Shown: in pieces, positions 1 to 8,544 of the stretch
Position numbering within the stretch: the stretch's first letter is position 1
Layout: every line of letters starts with the position of its first letter
From: an uncultured Oscillospiraceae bacterium
GTDB taxonomy: Bacteria > Bacillota > Clostridia > Oscillospirales > Oscillospiraceae
Assembly: GCA_944386985.1 (NCBI GenBank)
Contig: CALXDD010000011.1
Span: 1-64,000, forward strand
DNA: 64,000 nucleotides
Direction of reading: 5' to 3'
Program-made: the position numbers and the translations under genes
The notes under the pieces: generated by a model
Databases searched by the model: none
What the model was told of the DNA's origin: nothing
What the model saw: only the letters and a program-made list of their open reading frames with translations

Positions 1-67
1 GAACCGGTACGGTATTGCTACCGAGGGATTTTAAGTCCCTTGTGTCTACCAATTCCACCACACCGGC
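1..67 (-). tRNA. tRNA-Leu (anticodon TAA), 3' end cut by window edge
   Basis: Read on the minus strand, the sequence starts GCCGGTGTGGTGGAATTGG at 67, a typical leucine tRNA acceptor and D arm. The anticodon stem GGGAC closes the loop CTTAAAA, giving anticodon TAA. The variable arm begins at the left and the T arm and 3' end lie outside the window. A TTGACA/TATTCT promoter lies just upstream. Confidence 0.93.
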
Positions 68-84
68 AGATATCGGCAACAAGT

Positions 85-113
85 AGAATACCATACTCTC
101 CACCCATTGTCAA
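85..113 (-). promoter_or_regulatory. Sigma-A promoter of the tRNA-Leu
   Basis: On the minus strand a perfect -35 TTGACA (108-113) is separated by 17 bases from TATTCT (85-90), about 18 bases before the tRNA 5' end. Spacing and position fit a stable-RNA promoter. Confidence 0.75.
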
Positions 114-130
114 CCCTTTATCGAAAATTT

Positions 131-159
131 TTCAACTTTTTCTTTTCCACGCATATACT
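131..159 (+). promoter_or_regulatory. Promoter of the 25-aa mini-gene
   Basis: TTCAAC (131-136), 17-base spacer, TATACT (154-159). It lies 29 bases before the small ORF start and is divergent from the tRNA promoter. Confidence 0.6.
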
Positions 160-188
160 ATCGGGTAACCTTATGAAAAGGAGGCATT

Positions 189-266
189 ATGGTGAACCGG
201 CAGCACCCCCACGGCGACGTGGACGATCTGATCTATTCCGACGACTGGCAGCCCAGCCAACGTTAG
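189..266 (+). CDS. Small acidic protein, 25 aa, own transcription unit
   Basis: ATG at 189 follows a strong ribosome binding site (AAGGAGG, 6 bases spacing). The product starts MVNRQHPHGDVDDL and ends SDDWQPSQR. It is hydrophilic and acidic (five Asp) with no membrane segment or signal peptide. The gene has a promoter (131-159) just upstream and a strong intrinsic terminator 11 bases after the stop, so it looks like a complete single-gene unit rather than a chance ORF. I do not recognise the family. It could be a small regulatory protein or a dual-function small RNA. Confidence 0.6.
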   Translation: MVNRQHPHGDVDDLIYSDDWQPSQR

Positions 267-276
267 TCCAGAAAAG

Positions 277-314
277 CCCCGCCGCGGAGAGTTCCTTTCG
301 CAGCGGGGATTTTT
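277..314 (+). terminator. Intrinsic terminator after the mini-gene
   Basis: CCCCGCCGCG pairs with CGCAGCGGGG (one mismatch), followed by ATTTTT. It ends the 25-aa gene's transcript before the convergent mnmA. Confidence 0.85.
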
Positions 315-335
315 CCTGATCATCCTCCGGGCGCC

Positions 336-1409
336 TCAGTCCCATGCCTCCGTAATGATCCCGCCGCCTAAAACCAGATCGCCGTCATACAGCACCACCG
401 ACTGGCCTGGCGTCACCGCCCGCTGGGGCTCCCGGAACGTCACCTCCACCCGGCCCTCCGGCAGCGCCCGGACCTCCGCCTTCGCCTCCCGCTGGCTGTA
501 GCGGGTTTTGGCGGTGACCTCCAGAGCACCCTCCCCGGGACAGGGAATGGACACCCAGTTGAACTGCTCCGCCCGAAGACGGCGGTGAAACAGCGCCCCC
601 TCATCCCCTAAGGTCACCCGGTTCTCCTCCGGGTCCTTCCCCACCACATAGAGGGGCCGCCCGGCGCTGACCCCCAGCCCCCGGCGCTGGCCCAGGGTGT
701 AGGCCGCCTGGCCCCGGTGGCGGCCCAGGAGGTTACCGGCCTCGTCCACAAAGTCCCCCTCCGGCGTCTCCTGCCCCCCCCAGCTGCGGAGAAAGCGGAG
801 ATAGTCTCCGTCGGGAATGAAGCAGATATCCTGGCTGTCCGGCTTCTGGGCGTTGGCCAGCCCCGCCTGGGCCGTCAGTTCCCGGACCTCCCCCTTGCTC
901 CGCTCCCCTAAGGGCAGCAGCAGCCGGGAGAGCGTCTCCTGGCTGAGAGGATAGAGCACATAGCTCTGGTCCTTTTGCCGGTCCTCTCCGCGGAGAAGCT
1001 GCCAGCGGCCAAGCGCCTCGTCGTAGCTTACCCGGGCGTAGTGGCCGGTGGCAATATACCGGCAGCCCATAGCGTCCGCCTGGCGGAGAAGGCCGGGGAA
1101 TTTCACATACCGGTTGCACCGCACACAGGGGTTGGGGGTCCGTCCGGCGGCGTACTCCCCGGCAAAGTCCGCCATCACCCACCGGGCAAACTCCTCCCGG
1201 CAGTCCGGCGCGCAGAAAGCAAGGCCCAGCCGCCTGGCCGCCGCCGCCGCGTCCTCCACGTCCCGGGCGCTGGCGCAGCGCTCCGCTTCCCAGCTGTGCA
1301 TCTGCAGGGTGGCGCCTACCACCTCATAGCCCATCTCCTCCAGAAGCACCGCCGCCGCGGTGCTGTCCACGCCGCCGCTCATACCCAGCAGCACCCGCTG
1401 CTTCTCCAT
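336..1409 (-). CDS. mnmA: tRNA-specific 2-thiouridylase MnmA
   Basis: A 357-aa enzyme that thiolates U34 of tRNA-Lys, -Glu and -Gln using ATP and sulfur relayed from a cysteine desulfurase. The PP-loop motif GMSGGVDS is at residues 9-16. The catalytic cysteine pair is C95 (in NPCVRC) and C196 (in QDICFIPDG). Length is normal for the family. The frame is open 99 bases further upstream, but the ATG at 1409 is preceded by GAAAGGAG and begins MEKQRVLLGMSG, the usual N-terminus. A cysteine desulfurase gene is found at 22.2-23.3 kb, but whether it is the sulfur donor is unknown. Confidence 0.95.
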   Translation of the reverse strand: MEKQRVLLGMSGGVDSTAAAVLLEEMGYEVVGATLQMHSWEAERCASARDVEDAAAAARRLGLAFCAPDCREEFARWVMADFAGEYAAGRTPNPCVRCNRYVKFPGLLRQADAMGCRYIATGHYARVSYDEALGRWQLLRGEDRQKDQSYVLYPLSQETLSRLLLPLGERSKGEVRELTAQAGLANAQKPDSQDICFIPDGDYLRFLRSWGGQETPEGDFVDEAGNLLGRHRGQAAYTLGQRRGLGVSAGRPLYVVGKDPEENRVTLGDEGALFHRRLRAEQFNWVSIPCPGEGALEVTAKTRYSQREAKAEVRALPEGRVEVTFREPQRAVTPGQSVVLYDGDLVLGGGIITEAWD

Positions 1410-1431
1410 ACTGTCGCTCCTTTCCCGAGAA

Positions 1432-1465
1432 AAAACGCCCGCCCCAGACCGAAGACTGGGACGGG
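1432..1465 (-). terminator. Intrinsic terminator after the kinase-like gene
   Basis: On the minus strand CCCGTCCCAG pairs with CTGGGGCGGG and is followed by CGTTTTTTC. It separates the kinase-like gene (1498-2322) from mnmA. Confidence 0.8.
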
Positions 1466-1497
1466 CCTCCTCCGCAAATGTCTTACTGCCGCGCATT

Positions 1498-2322
1498 TTA
1501 TCTCTCACGCCGGCGGCAAAAAGCTGCTGCGCTCAGCGCGTCCGACAGCTCCAGCAGCGTGTGGTCAAAACCACCGGCGTAATCAAAACCCACGTCCTGC
1601 ACCGTGGCCACCGGATTGATCCGGTCGGGAAACGTGAACGTCACCCTGGTGCCCACCCCCTCTACTGAGGACGCCGTCAGGGTCCCGTCGTGGCCCTTGG
1701 CAATATGGTGGCAGATGGGGAGACCCAGCCCCAGGCCGTGAGGCGCCGGGTCCGTCCGCTCCACATGGCGGTAGCGGTCAAACAAAGTGGGCAGCAGCTG
1801 GGGAGAGATCCCCGTCCCGGTGTCGCTGACCGACAGCTCCACCTGTCCGTTCTCAAAACGCAGTTCCACGGTGATCGTGCCTCCCTTGGGCGTAAATTTC
1901 ATGGCGTTGGACAAAAGGTTCAGCAAAAGCCGCTCCACCCCCTGGGCGTTAACAGCCACCAGCCGCTCCTCCTCGTCACAGCGAAAGATGAGCTGCTGTT
2001 CCTGCAGCGCCGCCAGCGCGGCGGCCTCGCCGCAGAGAATACGGCACAGGCTCACCAGATCCTCGCTTTGCAGCGGCAGGGGCTGGTCCCCTGTCAGCAC
2101 TGCGGCGTCGGTGAGATTTCCCGCCAGGCGCAGCAGCCGGAAATAGCTCTCCTCCAGCAGCGCGGCGTTCCGGTCCATCTTGGCGTCCGCCTCCCGCTGG
2201 TCCTGAGGCGCCAGCCGGTTGATGGCCCCGTGTACATTTACCAGGGAGCAGCGCAGCTGCGCGGCCACCTGAGAAAGCATCTGTCCGATCACCTTCTCAG
2301 AATCCAATTCTTTCTCCGACAT
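1498..2322 (-). CDS. Histidine-kinase-like ATPase lacking the phospho-acceptor His
   Basis: The 274-aa protein has no membrane segment. A DHp-like helical region at residues 1-100 precedes a clear HATPase_c domain: N box NLLSNAMKFTP, G1 box DTGTGIS, G2 box GLGLGLPICHHIA. Where HisKA proteins read SHELRTPL, this one reads AAQLRCSL, so the His is replaced by Ala. No response regulator gene is adjacent. It probably binds ATP but is unlikely to autophosphorylate in the usual way; it may act as a pseudokinase or partner another kinase. The C-terminal ~30 residues are an unmatched extension. The start at 2322 was chosen for its GAGGAGGTGCGCG ribosome binding site. Confidence 0.8.
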   Translation of the reverse strand: MSEKELDSEKVIGQMLSQVAAQLRCSLVNVHGAINRLAPQDQREADAKMDRNAALLEESYFRLLRLAGNLTDAAVLTGDQPLPLQSEDLVSLCRILCGEAAALAALQEQQLIFRCDEEERLVAVNAQGVERLLLNLLSNAMKFTPKGGTITVELRFENGQVELSVSDTGTGISPQLLPTLFDRYRHVERTDPAPHGLGLGLPICHHIAKGHDGTLTASSVEGVGTRVTFTFPDRINPVATVQDVGFDYAGGFDHTLLELSDALSAAAFCRRRER

Positions 2323-2407
2323 CGCGCACCTCCTCTCTGTGGTATCCTGCTCCAAATCAACGTTTGCCTTCGTGGTAAATTGCACCTTTTACATGAATGG
2401 CATGGTG

Positions 2408-2436
2408 ATTATATCAAATTTTTGTCGAAATTACAA
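2408..2436 (-). promoter_or_regulatory. Promoter of the kinase-like gene
   Basis: Minus strand TTGTAA (2431-2436), 17 bases, TATAAT (2408-2413). It gives a leader of about 80 bases before the 2322 start. Confidence 0.6.
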
Positions 2437-2474
2437 GAATTTTCAATGTACGTGAAAGGAATCACAAAAAAACC

Positions 2475-2503
2475 TTTTCAATTTAAAAATCAAGGTGTAT
2501 AAT
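2475..2503 (+). promoter_or_regulatory. Promoter of gapA
   Basis: TTTTCA (2475-2480), 17 bases, TATAAT (2498-2503), 49 bases before the gapA start. It lies back to back with the kinase-like gene promoter. Confidence 0.65.
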
Positions 2504-2536
2504 ACCTCCAGAAGTCCAAATTTGGGATAATTTTGA

Positions 2537-3562
<1,026 letters not shown>

Positions 3563-3585
3563 GAGATCCTCTCCCAAAAGAGAAA

Positions 3586-3617
3586 CGAGCACCGCCAACG
3601 CGGTGCTCGTTTTTTTA
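3586..3617 (+). terminator. Terminator of gapA
   Basis: A perfect 10-bp stem CGAGCACCGC / GCGGTGCTCG is followed by seven T. Confidence 0.93.
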
Positions 3618-3721
3618 TCTCAGATCGCCTTGGTTATTTGCAGTATACCTGAAAGATTGCGACGATCCTGCCGAAAGCTGTCGAGGGCGGCAAGAAAATC
3701 TTTGAAACTGGGAAAGAACCC

Positions 3722-3757
3722 AGAAAAAAGGAAAAGCGGAGAGAATTCTCCGCTTTT
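3722..3757 (-). terminator. Terminator of the Fe-S membrane protein operon
   Basis: AAAAGCGGAGA (3732-3742) and TCTCCGCTTTT (3747-3757) form a perfect 11-bp stem. Read leftward it is followed by CCTTTTTTC. The 3618-3721 stretch shows no gene. Confidence 0.75.
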
Positions 3758-3778
3758 CTGCTGGTTTTTTGTTTTTTT

Positions 3779-4369
3779 CTAACAAGCCGTCTTTTTCCGC
3801 TCCGGCCGGTACTCCGCCCGGCAGATCAGCTGGGTCATGGTGCCCATGGGGCAGTAGACGCACCAGGACCGGGGCTTGAAGAGGGCCATGGTCACAAGGC
3901 CCAGCACCGTGGAGGTGAGCATGACGCTGTAAAACCCAAAGGCGAACTGGGCGATCCAGGGGGACACGCCGCCGTGGTAGGCCCAGTGCCAGGGGAGCTT
4001 GAAGGTCCACAGCAGCGTCACCGCCTGCCCCAGATCCCGGGCCCCGGAGAACACCAGGGCGGTATTCACCAGCATCTGGCCGAACATCACCAGGAAAAAC
4101 AGCAAAAAGCCGCAGCGAAACCACTTGCTCTTCATCCACCGGGGGATGTCGTGCTGCCGAGAGAGGCCGAACCGTCCGCCCAAGAGAGCAAAGAGCTGTC
4201 CCCTGCCGCAGTAGCGGTTGCAGTAGGCCTTGCTGCCGGTGGTAATGGAGATGATAAGGGGCAAAAAGAAGCATAAAAGCCCCAGCCAGGCAAAGAGAAT
4301 ATTGAAAAATCCCAGGATCAGATAGAGGGCCGAGGCGATCCAGAGGTAGTCGTACCAGCGCTTTTTCAC
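3779..4369 (-). CDS. NapH/YccM-like 4Fe-4S cluster membrane protein
   Basis: A 196-aa polytopic membrane protein with about four hydrophobic segments (residues 10-45, 85-110, 125-165). It carries two Cys motifs: CNRYCGRGQLF near residue 50 and CVYCPMGTMTQ near residue 170, as in NapH-type quinol-linked electron-transfer proteins. Its start overlaps the stop of the ferredoxin gene by four bases (ATGA), so the two are translationally coupled and probably exchange electrons. It is shorter than classical NapH and lacks the C-terminal ferredoxin domain, which here is the separate upstream gene. The exact electron partners are unknown. Confidence 0.75.
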   Translation of the reverse strand: MKKRWYDYLWIASALYLILGFFNILFAWLGLLCFFLPLIISITTGSKAYCNRYCGRGQLFALLGGRFGLSRQHDIPRWMKSKWFRCGFLLFFLVMFGQMLVNTALVFSGARDLGQAVTLLWTFKLPWHWAYHGGVSPWIAQFAFGFYSVMLTSTVLGLVTMALFKPRSWCVYCPMGTMTQLICRAEYRPERKKTAC

Positions 4370-4569
4370 TGCTTTGCCACCTCCACCTCAATCACCGAAG
4401 CCGGGCAGGCTTTGGCGCATTTGCCGCAGCCCACGCACAGGGCCTCCTCCACCCGGGCGAACACGCCCCGGACCACACCGATGGCCCCCTTGGGGCACAC
4501 CTTCACGCAGCACCCGCAGGCCACGCAGTGCTCCCGGTCCACCCGGGCCAGCCGCTTTCCATTTCCCAT
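4366..4569 (-). CDS. 2x[4Fe-4S] ferredoxin
   Basis: A 67-aa bacterial-type ferredoxin. The first cluster motif is C15, C18, C21, C25 (CVACGCCVKVCP) and the second is C45, C48, C51, C55 (CVGCGKCAKACP), so two low-potential [4Fe-4S] clusters are expected. The frame is open further upstream, but ATG 4569 has an AGAGGAG site 9 bases before it and gives the usual compact size. It is coupled by a 4-base overlap to the membrane Fe-S gene downstream. Confidence 0.9.
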   Translation of the reverse strand: MGNGKRLARVDREHCVACGCCVKVCPKGAIGVVRGVFARVEEALCVGCGKCAKACPASVIEVEVAKQ

Positions 4570-4637
4570 AGGTCCACTCCTCTGCACATCAGATAGGCCC
4601 AGTATACGCTCTTCGCCGCCGCCCTTCCGTGACTTGG

Positions 4638-5786
4638 TCACTTGGCGAGGATGGTCTCGGCAAAGCCGTGGGCGAAAAGCCGGGCGGCCAGCAGCGCCTC
4701 GTCCAGGGAGTTTCCCGCCGCCCCCACCTCCACCAGCATGCTGCCGGCGGTACAGTGCTGGTTGTACCGGGAGTTTCGGACCGTGATGGGCCGCATGAGG
4801 GTGGGGTAGTCGGCCAGGAGGGTGTTCTGCACCGCCGTGGCCAGCTTCAGATTCTCCAGCCATTCCGGGTGGCTGAGGCCGCCGCCGTCGGTGCCCATGA
4901 CGAAGGTAAGCTGGGCCGACGTGCCCTCGGGCACCTGGGAGATCACCTTGTAGGGGTTTCCGTCGGCGTCGGAGATGGCGTCCCGGTGGATGTCCAGCAC
5001 AAAGGTGATGGAGGGGTACTGCTGGAGGTAGTTTTCGATGGAGACGAGAGACCGGTCGTAGGCCCCGTTATACTGGGGATAGTCGTACATGTTCCGGTCG
5101 TGGATGACGGAGATGCCGTGCTGGGAGAGGATGTCCGCGATCTCATCCCCCACCCGCACCACATTGTAATTGGTATCGGTGGTGCGGCTCTCTCCGCTGG
5201 CCACATACTCCTGGCCGGGGGGCATGGTGTAAGCCTCGCTGCCGTGGGTGTGGACGATGAGCACCTGGGGAGACCCCTCCCCCAGCGCGGCGGCAAAGTC
5301 CCCGGTGAGATCATCGGCGGAGAAGGTTTTGTCGGAGTAGTTGTTGATGTAGGCAAGGCCGCTGACAATGTAGCCCTTGGTGGTGGTGGGCTGGAGGGTC
5401 TTGGCGGTGACCCCGTTGTCCTCAAAGCTGAGAGCGGCGTCGGGAGTGGTAGGCGTCTCCCGGATGGGCTGCTGGGGGGTGGTCTCCTCCTGCCCGTCGG
5501 TGTCGTCCTGGGACTGGAGGGACAAAACCTCCTCCCGTGAGCTGGCCAGCAGCGGCGACTGGGAGATGGCCAGGGCCGCCGCGGTGGTGAGCCAGCCCTG
5601 GCCCCCGTCGTCCCCCAGCTGGAGCCGCAGCAGGGCCACCGGCAGCGCGTTCTGGTCCTTCAGCGCCTCCATTGCTCCGGTAAAGGTGTCGCTGCCGGCG
5701 GTGGCGAACACCACCCACAAAATTCCCACTGCCAGGGCCGCCGCCCCTAAGCGCCGCCTCATCGTCGTATTTCCGCCCTGCTTCAA
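4638..5786 (-). CDS. spoIIP: Stage II sporulation protein P (SpoIIP)
   Basis: A 382-aa peptidoglycan amidase/endopeptidase of the DMP engulfment complex, acting with SpoIID and SpoIIM at the septum of the mother cell. An N-terminal membrane anchor (residues 13-30) and a Ser/Thr/Gln-rich linker precede the catalytic domain. That domain has the conserved HTHGSEAY (His at 179 and 181), FVLDIHRDA and GSMLVEVGAAGNSLDEA motifs. The start is taken as TTG 5786 because AAGGGGG lies 8 bases ahead. The alternative ATG at 5762 has no good ribosome site. It indicates a sporulating organism. Confidence 0.93.
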   Translation of the reverse strand: MKQGGNTTMRRRLGAAALAVGILWVVFATAGSDTFTGAMEALKDQNALPVALLRLQLGDDGGQGWLTTAAALAISQSPLLASSREEVLSLQSQDDTDGQEETTPQQPIRETPTTPDAALSFEDNGVTAKTLQPTTTKGYIVSGLAYINNYSDKTFSADDLTGDFAAALGEGSPQVLIVHTHGSEAYTMPPGQEYVASGESRTTDTNYNVVRVGDEIADILSQHGISVIHDRNMYDYPQYNGAYDRSLVSIENYLQQYPSITFVLDIHRDAISDADGNPYKVISQVPEGTSAQLTFVMGTDGGGLSHPEWLENLKLATAVQNTLLADYPTLMRPITVRNSRYNQHCTAGSMLVEVGAAGNSLDEALLAARLFAHGFAETILAK

Positions 5787-5846
5787 TGGCGTTTCCCCCT
5801 TTCTTCTCTGCTCTCAGATTATGCTTGTCCGGTGGAAAAAGAACGG

Positions 5847-5875
5847 TTGCGCCGGATTTTTTTTCGTGGTATGAT
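5847..5875 (+). promoter_or_regulatory. Promoter of the HAD phosphatase gene
   Basis: TTGCGC (5847-5852), 17 bases, TATGAT (5870-5875), 38 bases upstream of the GTG start. Confidence 0.6.
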
Positions 5876-5913
5876 ACGGGTATCTATAAACACAGGAGAA
5901 AGGAGGCGGTGAA

Positions 5914-6762
5914 GTGGGAAAATTCGACGGGGTGCTGCTGGTCAGCGACTTTGACGACACCATGGTGGACACCTCCTCTCTCTACCGGGACCCTCAGCAC
6001 CGTCTGCCGCCGGTACCGGCCTATACGGTGGAGCGGCTCAACTATTTTATGGACAACGGCGGCCGGTTCTGCCTGGTGACGGGCCGGTCCTGGCAGATCA
6101 TGCGCCCCTTTATTGACGGCGTGCCCACCAACGGCCCCTGCGCCGTGGCCAACGGGGCGGGGATCATCGACATCTCCACAGAGCAGTTTCTCTACCGCCG
6201 CTTCCTCCCCGCCGACGCCATCGATCGTCTGAAGGAGATTCTGGACCGCTTCCCGGACCTCACCTGTGAGCTGTTCCGGGCGGACCACCGGGCGGATGTG
6301 ATCCACCCCATCGCCTTCACCGTGGAGCACGCGGCGGGGGCCAAATACACCTACCGGGTCATTGAGGACCCCAGGGAGACGGACGCGGAGGTCATCAAGA
6401 TCCTCTTTGAGGGGGAGAACGATTTCCTCCGGGAGCTGGAGGCCTACATCCACACCCGCCCCTGGTTTGCCGGCTATGAGCTGGCCTTCTCCGGCCTGCA
6501 CCTTTTGGAGATGACGGCCAAGGGGGCCAACAAGGGGGAGGTCACAAAAAAGCTGATGGAGCTTTTGGGCACCTCCCCGGAGCATCTCTACTGCGCCGGG
6601 GACCAGGCCAACGATCTGCCCATGCTCCGCATCGGGGTGGAGAGCTTCGCCCCCGCCAACGCCATTCCCGCCGTGCTCCAGTCCGGGGTCACAGTGGTCC
6701 GCTCCTGCGGCGAGGGCGCCGTAGGCGAGGTGGTGGACCTTCTGGACCGCCGGTATGCGTGA
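5914..6762 (+). CDS. HAD-family (Cof-type) phosphatase
   Basis: The protein has 282 aa. The nucleophile motif DFDDT is at residues 12-16. Motif II is LVTGRSW, and motif III Lys sits in AKGANKGEV. Motif IV, GDQANDLPML, is the typical GDxxNDxxM of Cof/IIB HAD enzymes. It likely dephosphorylates small phosphorylated metabolites or sugar phosphates; the substrate cannot be told from sequence. The start is GTG 5914, following AGGAGG by 6 bases. The next gene encodes another phosphoesterase and may be co-transcribed. Confidence 0.85.
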   Translation: MGKFDGVLLVSDFDDTMVDTSSLYRDPQHRLPPVPAYTVERLNYFMDNGGRFCLVTGRSWQIMRPFIDGVPTNGPCAVANGAGIIDISTEQFLYRRFLPADAIDRLKEILDRFPDLTCELFRADHRADVIHPIAFTVEHAAGAKYTYRVIEDPRETDAEVIKILFEGENDFLRELEAYIHTRPWFAGYELAFSGLHLLEMTAKGANKGEVTKKLMELLGTSPEHLYCAGDQANDLPMLRIGVESFAPANAIPAVLQSGVTVVRSCGEGAVGEVVDLLDRRYA

Positions 6763-6833
6763 ATTTTCTGCTGTTATTTTTTACATCCGCCGCCCTTTGG
6801 CGGCATGAGAATCCATAAAGGAGGAAATTTCTT

Positions 6834-7631
6834 ATGATGAACTCTATTTCTATGACCCAGCTGGCGGCCAGCATTACCGGCGCAATGGGCGTTGAGCCAC
6901 CCAAGGAGGCCAACCACGGTATTGACCAGGTGGCTGCGCTGGTGCAGAACACCTTCGGCAAGAAGGCGGACAAGGTCATGATCTACAACCCCGACTGCAT
7001 CTCTATGTGGATGTATCAGAAGCACACTGATCTCTTCGCCCCGGTGATGGCCGCCACCCAGCTGACGGTGCCTGTGGCCACGGTGATGCCCTCTGTGACC
7101 CCGGTGTGCTTCGGCACCATGTATACCGGCGCCATGCCCGCCGTCCACGGCATTCAGTCCTACACCAAGCCCCAGATCACCATTGATTCCCTCTTTGACG
7201 CCCTCCATCGGGCAGGCAAGAAGGTGGCCCTGGTGACGGTGGAGAACTCCAGCATGGACCTCATTTTCCGGGGTCGGGAGATCGACTACTACCCCATGCC
7301 CTACGACGGCGAGGCCACCAAGAAGGGTCTGGAGTTCATCAAGGAGGACCGCTACGACGTGGTGGTGGTGTACAACCAGGAGTATGACGACATGATCCAC
7401 GACACCCAGCCGGAGTCTGTGGAGTCCATGGCGGCTTTGAAGAAGCATGTGGCCTCCTTCGCCGCGCTCACCGACGCGGTACGCCAGTATTGGGGCGATC
7501 ATGACAGTCTGGTGGTGTGGGCCACGGACCACGGCGTCCACACCGACTGGGACGGCCACGGCAACCACGGCGAGTTCCGTGAGGATGACATCAACGTGAT
7601 GCACTTCTACGGCGCGTATCCCAAGCGGTAA
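6834..7631 (+). CDS. Alkaline-phosphatase superfamily / type I phosphodiesterase-like hydrolase
   Basis: This 265-aa protein, with no signal peptide, belongs to the nucleotide pyrophosphatase/phosphodiesterase branch of the alkaline phosphatase superfamily. The likely nucleophile Thr is in VTPVCFGTMYTG, with following metal ligands in WATDHGVHTD and GHGNHGEF. It probably hydrolyses a phosphodiester or phosphate ester in the cytoplasm; the substrate is unknown. ATG 6834 lies 8 bases after AGGAGG. A 6-bp GC hairpin (GCCGCC/GGCGGC) sits in the 70-base gap after the HAD gene. Confidence 0.78.
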   Translation: MMNSISMTQLAASITGAMGVEPPKEANHGIDQVAALVQNTFGKKADKVMIYNPDCISMWMYQKHTDLFAPVMAATQLTVPVATVMPSVTPVCFGTMYTGAMPAVHGIQSYTKPQITIDSLFDALHRAGKKVALVTVENSSMDLIFRGREIDYYPMPYDGEATKKGLEFIKEDRYDVVVVYNQEYDDMIHDTQPESVESMAALKKHVASFAALTDAVRQYWGDHDSLVVWATDHGVHTDWDGHGNHGEFREDDINVMHFYGAYPKR

Positions 7632-7639
7632 ACCAGGTG

Positions 7640-7686
7640 AAAAAGGAGCCGTTGCAGTGTGACGATCCTGCAGCGGCTCCTTCTTT
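7640..7686 (+). terminator. Terminator after the phosphodiesterase-like gene
   Basis: AAGGAGCCGTTGCAG pairs with CTGCAGCGGCTCCTT around a 10-base loop and is followed by CTTT. The T run is short, so termination may be partial. Confidence 0.6.
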
Positions 7687-7739
7687 GACGATACCCCAGA
7701 GTTTTTCTTTCTGACGGTGGGGTTTCCCTCTAACCGGGA

Positions 7740-8435
7740 GACGGTATTTCGATACCTTGTCATGCCTCCGGCGGCCTACTTTTCTCGTCAAAGAAAAGTA
7801 GGCAAAAGTTGACTTAGAACCAACGGTTCTAAGAACTCCCTTGTCCTGACGTGGAACGATAATCCCCCCTGACTGTTGTTGGTCCTGTTGCCTCCGACGC
7901 TCCGTTGACGTGTCACGGTTCCCCTACTACCGCGCTTCGGCGCGCTCCATTGGTGGGTTGACGATGGCTGTTTCGTCTAAAAGCCTTCCCCTGGGGGAAG
8001 GTGGCGCACAGCGCCGGATGAGGGGAAGGGTATCTGGAAATACCGATTGTCTATAGAAGGCTGTTTTTCTTTCATAGATAGTACGTGATTTCCCTCTATG
8101 CGGAAGTCTGGAATTTAGGGATAGCGTTCCCCTCATCCGCCCCAGTGTGCGCACTGGGGCACCTTCCCCCAGGGGAAGGCTTTAGCCTGGTGTAATTGTA
8201 GAGGCCCCTACGACCACCAGGGGGAGCGCGCTGAAGCGCGGAAACAGGGGAACTGTCACCCCCTTGCAGTGTCAGCCGCACAAGGTAACGATAACACGGA
8301 ACAAGACTCCCCATAATAGGAACAAAAGGAGTCCTTAGAACCTTGGTTCTAAGCCAACTTTTGGTGACTTTTCTTTGGCGAGAAAAGTCACCCGCCGGAG
8401 GCAAAACACCATTCAGTACACCGTCGGGTACCGAC
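7740..8435. repeat. Large palindromic intergenic repeat, copy 1
   Basis: About 700 bases without a gene, built as two inverted halves. The left half contains in order: a hairpin CCTACTTTTCT/AGAAAAGTAGG (7775-7803), a hairpin TTAGAACC/GGTTCTAA, and CGCGCTTCGGCGCG. These recur inverted in the right half (8220-8403). The core 7979-8187 has its own terminal inverted repeats, AAGCCTTCCCCTGGGGGAAG and its complement, each followed by a copy of GGATGAGGGG. A second copy lies at 12747-13716. It looks like a non-autonomous, MITE-like or structural-RNA repeat family. No ORF inside is credible. Confidence 0.8.
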
Positions 8436-8442
8436 AGAAAAA

Positions 8443-8526
8443 CCCGCCTGCGTCAGCGGGCAAAAACAAAAAAGAGCCCGCCCCGGCAATTGAGCGGGCA
8501 AAAAAAGCCTCCCCCGGCAAAGGGGG
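8443..8526 (-). terminator. Three serial minus-strand terminator-like hairpins
   Basis: Three GC hairpins lie in a row: CCCGC/GCGGG (8443-8460), GCCCGC/GCGGGC (8476-8499) and CCCCC/GGGGG (8511-8526). Each is followed on the minus strand by a T run (TTTTTC, CTCTTTTTTG, CTTTTTTTG). They face away from the downstream gene, so they may block antisense transcription or be part of the repeat's right end. A similar hairpin precedes truB. Confidence 0.55.
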
Positions 8527-8544
8527 AAAACAGGAGGAACGAAC

